Shown here piece after piece: positions 1 to 5,750 of a stretch of DNA of 6,613 bases (position 1 is its first letter; every line of letters starts with the position of its first letter). Under the pieces are notes generated by a model. It saw nothing but the letters and a program-made list of their open reading frames with translations, was not told where the DNA came from and made no database searches. The stretch is from an uncultured Porphyromonadaceae bacterium (GTDB lineage: Bacteria > Bacteroidota > Bacteroidia > Bacteroidales > Muribaculaceae): contig CAMWUX010000069.1 in assembly GCA_947177605.1 (NCBI GenBank), positions 1-6,613 on the forward strand, given 5' to 3'. Made by a program: the position numbers and the translations under genes.

Positions 1-2
1 GC

Positions 3-1025
3 TTCCGTTACTATCCATACGAACTGAAGTTGCGCCATGCTTTCAATCTGGCGTCGATGTCGCGTACCGCTACTCCCGGTGTGCAAGTGGAAATCACAAT
101 CGATTCCATCACCGGCTACGGTGAGGCTTCGATGCCGCCATATCTCGGCGAATCGGTGGAGTCGGTCACTGCCTTTCTCTCGAAGGTCGATCCGGAGCGT
201 CTGTCGGATCCGTTTGCGATGGAGCGCATTCACTCCTATCTTGACTCTATCGCCCCGGGCAATCGCGCAGCCAAGGCGGCTATCGACATCGCGCTACATG
301 ATCTCACGGGAAAAATCACCGGTCAACCCTGCTATCGCCTGTATGGCCTTGATACTGACGTGATGCCCTCAACATCATATACAATATCCAATGATACTCC
401 CGACGAATTGCTGCGCAAGCTCGCCGAGTCGGAGCCTTACAAGATACTTAAGGTGAAGATGGGTGTGCCGGGCGACCGTGAACTGATCGAGTGGATCCGC
501 AGCCGCGACGACCGCCCCCTATGCGTCGACGTGAATCAGGGATGGAAGTCGGTGGAGGAGGCTCTCGACAATATCCTCTGGCTGGCCGAGCGCAATGTGA
601 TATTTGTGGAGCAGCCGATGGATAAGACCGATATGGATGGCCATCGCCGGCTACGCGAGCTTTCGCCTCTTCCGATAATTGCCGACGAGGCGGTGCAGAC
701 GTCGGCCGATATTCCTGCTCTGGCCGGGGCATACGACGGTATCAACATCAAGCTGATGAAGAGCGGAGGGCTCCATGATGCCTACAAGATGGCTTTGCTG
801 GCCCGGGCGCTCGGTATGAAGGTGATGATCGGCTGCATGACGGAGACCTCGTGTGCGGTGAGTGCCGCGGCTCAACTTGCTCCGCTTGCCGACTGGGTGG
901 ATCTCGACGGCAATCTGCTTATCGCCAACGATCTCTTCGACGGAATGAAGATCGTAGACGGTCGCGTGTGTCTGCCGGAATATCCCGGTATCGGTGTATG
1001 TCCTCTCACTAATGTAAATCACTAA
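3..1025 (+). CDS. Dipeptide epimerase, L-Ala-D/L-Glu epimerase type (5'-truncated by window edge)
   Basis: Enolase-superfamily enzyme expected to epimerise L-Ala-D-Glu to L-Ala-L-Glu in the cytoplasm, a step in the salvage of murein peptides. The frame is open to the window edge and the first visible residues (FRYYPYELKLRHAFN) match the N-terminal beta strand of the family. The true start is therefore probably just upstream, and the in-frame TTG at 30 is not a believable start. Counting that TTG as residue 1, the KxK motif is KVK (141-143). The metal ligands are D168 (DVNQGW), E194 (VEQP) and D219 (ADEA). The second catalytic lysine is K241 (NIKLMKSGG). A DLD at 291-293 matches the DxD motif that binds the dipeptide amino group in known L-Ala-D/L-Glu epimerases and separates them from muconate- or mandelate-type relatives. 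The length (about 340 visible residues) fits the family. It is followed 9 bp later by msrAB, probably in one transcript. Exact dipeptide specificity is inferred, not proved; other dipeptides are possible. Confidence 0.9.
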   Translation, partial: FRYYPYELKLRHAFNLASMSRTATPGVQVEITIDSITGYGEASMPPYLGESVESVTAFLSKVDPERLSDPFAMERIHSYLDSIAPGNRAAKAAIDIALHDLTGKITGQPCYRLYGLDTDVMPSTSYTISNDTPDELLRKLAESEPYKILKVKMGVPGDRELIEWIRSRDDRPLCVDVNQGWKSVEEALDNILWLAERNVIFVEQPMDKTDMDGHRRLRELSPLPIIADEAVQTSADIPALAGAYDGINIKLMKSGGLHDAYKMALLARALGMKVMIGCMTETSCAVSAAAQLAPLADWVDLDGNLLIANDLFDGMKIVDGRVCLPEYPGIGVCPLTNVNH

Positions 1026-1034
1026 TCATCAGTT

Positions 1035-1982
1035 ATGACCAAGACTATCTATTTGGCCGGCGGTTGCTTCTGGGGCACCGCCCATCTCTTCTCTCTTGTG
1101 CCCGGAGTGGAGCATACTACCGCCGGGTATGCCAACAGCAGCGTGGACTCTCCCTCATATCAAGAGGTGTGTACCGGGCTTACCGGCGCTGCCGAGACGG
1201 TGCGTGTGGACTACGATCCAGATCATGTAGGCCTGACCCAACTTATCGATCTGTATTTCCGCAGTATCGATCCTACGTCGGTCAACCGTCAGGGTGGTGA
1301 CCACGGCACACAGTACCGCACGGGCATATATTGGACCGATGAGGCTGACGAGGCGGTGGTGGATGCGATGCTCGCTATGCTTCAGCGCCGCTATTCACAG
1401 CCGATAGCCATAGAAAGCGGCAGGCTTGTCAACTTCTTCCCGGCGGAGGATTACCATCAGGATTATCTGGTGAAGAATCCCGGCGGCTACTGTCATGTTA
1501 ACCCGGCTCTGTTTGAGGAAGCCCGCCGGCTGGAAAAAGCACAGTCGGACGACAAGGCCGAATTGCGTGCGCGTCTCACTCCGCTGCAATGGGAGGTGAC
1601 GCAGTGCGGCGCCACAGAGCGACCGTTTGTCAATGAGTATGACGATGAGTTCCGCCCGGGCATATATGTGGATATTACCGACGGCACCCCTCTGTTTGTG
1701 TCGACCCGCAAGTATAACTCTGGATGCGGATGGCCGGCTTTCACACGCCCGATCACCGACGACCTGATTACCGAACATACAGATACATCCTACGGACGCA
1801 TCCGCACGGAAGTGCGCTCTGCATCCAGCGGCTCGCACCTCGGCCACGTATTCCCCGACGGTCCGGCCGATGAGGGTGGACTGCGCTATTGCATCAATTC
1901 GGCAGCGCTCCGATTCATACCGCGCGAGCAGATGGCAGCCGAGGGCTACGCCGACCTGTTGTCATTGCTCGAAGCTGAGTGA
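1035..1982 (+). CDS. msrAB: Bifunctional methionine sulfoxide reductase MsrA-MsrB fusion
   Basis: Reduces both S- and R-epimers of methionine sulfoxide in oxidised proteins, using thioredoxin as reductant. The MsrA domain (about 3-165) carries the GCFWG motif with catalytic C11, the GTQYRTGIY segment at 91-99, the [11 protein letters not shown] segment, and C153 in GGYCHVN as the likely resolving cysteine. After a short charged linker, the MsrB domain (about 180-297) shows SGCGWPAFT (C231, likely resolving), [11 protein letters not shown] and [11 protein letters not shown] (C286, catalytic). The 55-residue spacing of C231 and C286 equals that of the pair I recall for the Neisseria PilB MsrB domain. 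The two CxxC pairs of zinc-binding MsrB proteins are absent, so this is a zinc-free form. At 315 aa the length is normal for an A-B order fusion. No signal peptide is present ([10 protein letters not shown] begins the first beta strand), so the protein should be cytoplasmic. ATG at 1035 is the only start that keeps the full MsrA strand. No Shine-Dalgarno site is visible. It lies 9 bp after the epimerase gene and ends before a hairpin shared with the convergent gene. Confidence 0.96.
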   Translation: MTKTIYLAGGCFWGTAHLFSLVPGVEHTTAGYANSSVDSPSYQEVCTGLTGAAETVRVDYDPDHVGLTQLIDLYFRSIDPTSVNRQGGDHGTQYRTGIYWTDEADEAVVDAMLAMLQRRYSQPIAIESGRLVNFFPAEDYHQDYLVKNPGGYCHVNPALFEEARRLEKAQSDDKAELRARLTPLQWEVTQCGATERPFVNEYDDEFRPGIYVDITDGTPLFVSTRKYNSGCGWPAFTRPITDDLITEHTDTSYGRIRTEVRSASSGSHLGHVFPDGPADEGGLRYCINSAALRFIPREQMAAEGYADLLSLLEAE

Positions 1983-2008
1983 GCTTCACGGAAAACAAAG
2001 AATAAGAT

Positions 2009-2041
2009 GAGGGGCTGCGCCGGTCGATGGCGCAGCCCCTC
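2009..2041. terminator. Hairpin between convergent genes, probable bidirectional terminator
   Basis: A perfect 13-bp, GC-rich inverted repeat: left arm 2009-2021 (GAGGGGCTGCGCC), 7-nt loop 2022-2028, right arm 2029-2041. It lies 26 bp after the msrAB stop and 27 bp after the GH84 stop on the other strand, exactly where a shared terminator is expected. On the - strand the stem is followed by a T-rich stretch (CATCTTATTCTTTGTTTTCC, read leftward), so intrinsic termination is more convincing for the GH84 operon. On the + strand no clear T-run follows. Termination is inferred from position and structure. Confidence 0.8.
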
Positions 2042-2068
2042 CTGATTGGGTATATAAGCGGTGATGTA

Positions 2069-4612
2069 TTACTGCTGGATGGCTTCCACGAGGGTGGCAT
2101 TGCCGTCGATAGCGATGCGCTTAGTGCCGGGAAGGAGTTTCACTGTGGAGAAGAGGGCTTTGAGCGGGGTGGCCATGAGAGGCTGACCCTTGGCATCGAG
2201 CTGAACGATTGTAGCGTCGGGGGCTTCACTGCCACAGAGGAGGGTGAGACTGGTGGCGGAAGCTACGCGGTCAAATTCCACTTTGCCGGATATGGCTACA
2301 CCGGAGGTCGGGTTGCCGTCGAAAGCGCGGAGAAGCTGAAGCAGATCGCCGTCGCCGGTCACGTTGAGGCCGTAGCGCTCCTGAGAGGGGGGATTGACTT
2401 CGAATGTGCGTACGGAAGCCCAGTTGGTCTTGGGGGAGTCGAGGCGCTTCAGACGAAGGTAGCGGGCCTGTACGGGCTCACCTTTCCATGATATCACGTA
2501 GGTGGAGTCGAGATCGTCGGAGAGGGGCTTCCAGTCCTTGCCATCGGTGGAATATTCGAGGCGAACGCGCTCGAAGTAGTCTACGTCGTCCACATCATTG
2601 CGTCCCTGATGGATTAACACTTCATCGACGGGAATCACACGGCGCAGGTCGACGCCGATCCAGTCGCTGGAGCTCTGAGAGTTGGCCGATGTGTAGTAGG
2701 TGGCGGTATCGCCGTCGAGCATCAGATTGCCGAGAGTGGTGGAGAGGTTGGGGTAGGATCCGATGGCTTTGGGAAGTGTGGGCTTCGAGCCGGTGAGGCG
2801 CTCGTAGAAGTCTGCGACCATGTCGGCCATAGAGCGTTCGTAGAAGGGCTGGAGTTTGAGTGTGCCTACCTTGTGAGCCTTGTAGGCTTCCTCCTCGGCG
2901 GGAGTCATCTGTGCGGCTACATACTGGTTCCAGAAGAGAGGATTCTCGCCTGATTCATATACCTTGATGAGATCGAGGGTCTTGAGGCCGCGGCGCGCTA
3001 CCTGAGTGAGCTGTGAGAGCCAGGGCTTGATTTCTTTGAGAAGGAGCGGATTGGTGCATCCGGCGAGTATTGTGGCTTCGGCGGCTTCGGCTTTGAGGAG
3101 CTGGATGCGGAGTGCGTCAAACTGCTCGGGGGTATAATTGTTGTAGGGGAATGTGGTGGTCTCCCACGATTCGTCGCGGCGGTAGCCCGTCTCTGTGTCG
3201 CATGAGTTGATAGCGAAGGTGCGGTATGCGTCGGCCGCGTCGGGCATCATATAGACGAGGCCGCGTTCCCAGTTGTCGATAGGATTGTAGGCGGTGGGGT
3301 TCCAGGCATAGTCGGCTACGCCGTAGAGGGCGAGTTTGGATGCTTCGCCGTGCTCCATGGGGTTGCTCTCGATACCGGCTACCTGCTCGGGAGTAAGAGT
3401 GGTGTCGAGGCCATATACGGGACCCTGGAGAAGTATGTTGCGCACGTAGTCCTGCACGGGATAGTTCCACCAGTAGAGAGCCGGACGCTTGATGCGGCTG
3501 TTGATGAATTCGAGTGTCTCGGGCGTGAGGTCGCTGCATACCACTGCGCCGGTCCAGAATACTTCCACTTTAGGATTGAGTTCGCGGCCATAGACAGCGA
3601 GGGGACCTTCGGGCCCGGGCTTGGCCCAGAGCTGGGAGTAGTCGGTGGGGCATACTATAAGGTTGGTCACGTCGCCCTTGGCGTCGACGAAGTCGGTAGT
3701 GAGTCGGTTGAGGAGCTCGACCTGACGGTGGGGGTCGGTGCCGATGCCGTCGATGTCGTCGAAGAAGATTGCGAAGGAGCGTACGCCGAGGTCATACATG
3801 AGGTTGAATTTATTGAGGAGGTTGTTGTAGTCCTCTTCGTTCCACTGAATATCCTGTCCGGGGTGGATGGCCCAGATGAAGTTGACGCGGTTGGCCTTGG
3901 CGCGCTCCACCAGTTCGCTGATCTTGCGTGCCTGGTCGTCGGGGTATGGGAGGCGCCAGTTGGGGGTGGAGTGATAGGGGTCGTCCTTGGGACCGTAGAG
4001 ATAGTCGTTCATCTTGTTACGCCCGTAGAAGTCGAGAAGCGAGAGGCGGACTTCGTGGCTCCAGGGGGTACCGTAGAAGCCTTCAACTACGCCGCGGTAC
4101 TTCATGGCGGGATAGTCGCGCACCACCATCATGGGGAGACCACCCTCGTCGGCTGCCATTTCGGATTGGAGTATCTGGCGGAGTGTCTGCAGACCGTAGA
4201 AGGCACCGCGCTCGTCGTAGCCTACGATACGTACGGACTTCGTGCCGATATCGAGCAGATAGGCGCCCGAAACCTCTTTCACGCCGGCTTTTTTTGCCTC
4301 TTTGGCGCCGAAGGTGATCGACAATGGGAGACCGGAACGGCTCTGCTTGAGGAAGCCGAGGTCGGATGCGAAGCGACCGCTCTTGTCGGTGACGCGGAAG
4401 CCGCCTGAGATGTTGAGTACGCCGGTGTAGGGGCGCTCGATGCTCTGTGGTGTGGGGTTGATCACGAGTCCGTGGTGGTCGACTTTGTGGCCGTCGACGC
4501 TGTTGTACTCCTGGACTTCACCGCGCTGCGAGTTGAAGTCGAAATCGTCGGCGCTCAGCCGCGGAGCGGCGGCGATGAGTGCCGTTGTGGCGATAAGCAG
4601 TAGTTTTTTCAT
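2069..4612 (-). CDS. Secreted GH84 beta-N-acetylglucosaminidase (BtGH84/O-GlcNAcase-like) with C-terminal F5/8C-like module
   Basis: Glycoside hydrolase family 84 removes terminal beta-linked GlcNAc by substrate-assisted catalysis. A signal peptide (MKKLLLIATTALIAAA, likely cut near A21) lacks a lipobox cysteine, suggesting a soluble periplasmic or exported enzyme. Domains: GH20b-like N-terminal domain (about 48-168, starting at INPTPQSIE), catalytic barrel (about 170-470), helical region (about 475-610), F5/8 type C (CBM32-like) module (about 612-742) and a last beta-rich module (about 745-847). The catalytic pair is D285-D286 (FFDDIDG). G178 (EGFYGTPWS), K209 (GPKDDPYH), Y325 (CPTDY), W381, N383 and D388 (WWNYPVQDY) and N417 (SNPMEH) line up, by memory of BtGH84, with its active-site residues, so the enzyme should be active. 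At 847 aa it is about 110 aa longer than BtGH84 (737 aa as I recall), and the excess is at the C terminus. The ATG at 4612 gives a textbook signal peptide. It lies 25 bp after the lipase-like gene on the same strand and ends before the shared hairpin. Likely substrates are host mucin or glycoprotein GlcNAc; bacterial wall fragments are possible. Confidence 0.95.
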   Translation of the reverse strand: MKKLLLIATTALIAAAPRLSADDFDFNSQRGEVQEYNSVDGHKVDHHGLVINPTPQSIERPYTGVLNISGGFRVTDKSGRFASDLGFLKQSRSGLPLSITFGAKEAKKAGVKEVSGAYLLDIGTKSVRIVGYDERGAFYGLQTLRQILQSEMAADEGGLPMMVVRDYPAMKYRGVVEGFYGTPWSHEVRLSLLDFYGRNKMNDYLYGPKDDPYHSTPNWRLPYPDDQARKISELVERAKANRVNFIWAIHPGQDIQWNEEDYNNLLNKFNLMYDLGVRSFAIFFDDIDGIGTDPHRQVELLNRLTTDFVDAKGDVTNLIVCPTDYSQLWAKPGPEGPLAVYGRELNPKVEVFWTGAVVCSDLTPETLEFINSRIKRPALYWWNYPVQDYVRNILLQGPVYGLDTTLTPEQVAGIESNPMEHGEASKLALYGVADYAWNPTAYNPIDNWERGLVYMMPDAADAYRTFAINSCDTETGYRRDESWETTTFPYNNYTPEQFDALRIQLLKAEAAEATILAGCTNPLLLKEIKPWLSQLTQVARRGLKTLDLIKVYESGENPLFWNQYVAAQMTPAEEEAYKAHKVGTLKLQPFYERSMADMVADFYERLTGSKPTLPKAIGSYPNLSTTLGNLMLDGDTATYYTSANSQSSSDWIGVDLRRVIPVDEVLIHQGRNDVDDVDYFERVRLEYSTDGKDWKPLSDDLDSTYVISWKGEPVQARYLRLKRLDSPKTNWASVRTFEVNPPSQERYGLNVTGDGDLLQLLRAFDGNPTSGVAISGKVEFDRVASATSLTLLCGSEAPDATIVQLDAKGQPLMATPLKALFSTVKLLPGTKRIAIDGNATLVEAIQQ

Positions 4613-4637
4613 TATGATTGATTTATTGTAGAGATTA

Positions 4638-5750
4638 TTATTTCGAATTATAAGCGGAGTCTATCGCTACGGCTATCGGGGCGATGGAGTGCCCGCCGGT
4701 GAGGTACGGGAGATCGACGGCTCGTCCGCGATACTGATAGAAGAGCGGATTCTGCAGGTCGGCTACGGTGACACCATACTTGCGCATGTGGGCCAGCATC
4801 TCCACTATGATACGTGAGAGCGATGACGCCGAGGCTTCGGCCGGCGCAGCTTCGGCCGGCGAGAGCCATTCCCATACGGTACCTACGGCGCCTGCTATCT
4901 CGGGTGCCGATGATATGATGCCCTTGAGTGTGGAGAGCGATGACCGGTCGTCGAGCCAGTCGAGTCCGCGATCCATAGCCGCCGATAGGTATGGAAGATA
5001 TGGGCTCAATTGCTCGGCGAGGCGTACGCCGCCGGTGAGTTCATCGGCGGCGGAGTGGATGCGCAGGAGGTGTGTGTCGGCAGATGTAAGCAGATCTTTC
5101 TCATCCTCAATCCGGCGCTGCAGGTCGATGGGGATATTGGCGGGATTGAACACTACGGCATCGGCCGAACGGGTGATGGCTGCTACTGAGGCAAGGCGTC
5201 CGCCGAGCGAATGGCCGGTGAGCAGGAGGCCGTTGTCGGTCTGATGCACCGACTTAAGGAGTGCGACTATGCTGTCGGTGAGTTGAAGGGCGGCGGCATT
5301 CTGAGGCTCGTCGATGCTGAAAGCTCCGTCAATGTCGGTAATGATGTCGGGAGCATGGGGCTCGGTGCCGGCGAAGGCTATGATGTAGCGCCGGGCCGGA
5401 GCGTCGTGAAACACCTGTGCTTTGAATCCGGGTGTCTTGCGCGCTTCGGAGAGCAGTTGGCCGATATGGCCCGACAGCGCTTCTGTCGGGTCGGTGGCGA
5501 GGGTTATGCCGTCGGCTTTAAGCCGCTCCAGCGCCTGCTTCTCCCCGGGTGTCGGAGTGGCGTCGAGGTATGCGAGCATGGCGCATTGCGCTGCCGTGGA
5601 GTAGGTGCGCATAGAGTCATCGAGCAGAGCGGCAGCCTGCACATCTTCGGGCGCTCCGGAGCTATCCGATGCGGAATTCCCGCCGGATACACCCACGCAG
5701 GATGCAGCGGCAAGAATCAGGCCGACAGATGCAAGCACGGCTTTGATCAT
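4638..5750 (-). CDS. Putative lipoprotein, lipase class 3-like alpha/beta-hydrolase
   Basis: Probable serine esterase or lipase of unknown substrate, anchored by lipid on the periplasmic side. The N terminus (MIKAVLASVGLILAAASC) is a short type II signal with C18 as the lipidated cysteine; the -3 residue is Ala rather than the usual Leu, so the lipobox is weak. A Ser/Gly/Asp-rich linker follows (about 19-38). The core has the beta strand RYIIAFAGTE (121-130), matching the oxyanion segment FxGT of lipase class 3 proteins, then the nucleophile elbow TGHSLGG with S181. D236 (IHSAADELTGG) and H354 (TGGHSIAPI) are the best candidates for the remaining triad members; their order fits the fold. An Ala/Pro/Glu-rich insert (about 298-310) contains a small tandem repeat. 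The start ATG overlaps the glgB stop by 4 bp (ATGA), suggesting coupled translation, and GH84 follows after 25 bp. Alternatives are a phospholipase or a non-lipolytic esterase. The hydrolase fold is well supported; the substrate is not. Confidence 0.8.
   Translation of the reverse strand: MIKAVLASVGLILAAASCVGVSGGNSASDSSGAPEDVQAAALLDDSMRTYSTAAQCAMLAYLDATPTPGEKQALERLKADGITLATDPTEALSGHIGQLLSEARKTPGFKAQVFHDAPARRYIIAFAGTEPHAPDIITDIDGAFSIDEPQNAAALQLTDSIVALLKSVHQTDNGLLLTGHSLGGRLASVAAITRSADAVVFNPANIPIDLQRRIEDEKDLLTSADTHLLRIHSAADELTGGVRLAEQLSPYLPYLSAAMDRGLDWLDDRSSLSTLKGIISSAPEIAGAVGTVWEWLSPAEAAPAEASASSLSRIIVEMLAHMRKYGVTVADLQNPLFYQYRGRAVDLPYLTGGHSIAPIAVAIDSAYNSK
4834..4861. repeat. Short tandem repeat (two 13-bp copies) inside the lipase-like gene
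   Basis: Two identical 13-bp copies of GCTTCGGCCGGCG at 4834-4846 and 4849-4861, separated by CA, give a 15-bp period that keeps the reading frame. On the coding strand they encode the doubled Pro-Ala-Glu-Ala of the segment SPAEAAPAEASASS (about 297-310), a flexible-looking linker between the hydrolase core and the C-terminal segment with the candidate catalytic His. The length may vary by slippage between strains. Confidence 0.6.
5747..5750 (-). promoter_or_regulatory. ATGA stop/start overlap coupling glgB and the lipase-like gene
   Basis: The TGA of glgB (5747-5749) and the ATG of the next gene (5748-5750) share bases in an ATGA tetranucleotide, a common arrangement for translational coupling by re-initiation. 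No Shine-Dalgarno match precedes the ATG. Instead the mRNA just upstream is A-rich and, for 45 nt (5751-5795), free of U, which would keep the start site unstructured, as is typical for initiation in Bacteroidota. Coupling is inferred. Confidence 0.6.

Noticed and set aside
30..1025. TTG at 30 as the start of the epimerase.
   Set aside because: The frame continues to the window edge with residues typical of the family's first beta strand, so the gene is cut by the edge rather than started here.
2027..2491. A 154-codon open frame on the + strand starting inside the terminator hairpin.
   Set aside because: It overlaps the conserved C-terminal region of GH84 on the opposite strand, begins within the stem-loop and shows no recognisable domain or start signal.
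3350..4408. A 352-codon open frame on the + strand, antisense to the GH84 gene.
   Set aside because: Its translation is a Val/Glu/Gly-rich composition with no motif, as expected from the complement of a GC-rich gene. It lies wholly inside a GH84 gene with intact domains and catalytic residues, so it is a shadow.
4613..4680. A possible promoter for GH84 in the AT-rich stretch upstream of its ATG, with TATAATTCG and TACAATAA on the - strand.
   Set aside because: Neither matches the Bacteroidota -7 element TAnnTTTG cleanly, and no TTTG-type -33 element sits at the right distance. The 25-bp gap fits operon read-through better.
4834..4861. The paired 13-bp repeats as a regulatory operator or attachment site.
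   Set aside because: They lie deep inside a coding region, keep the reading frame and simply encode a doubled Pro-Ala-Glu-Ala linker.
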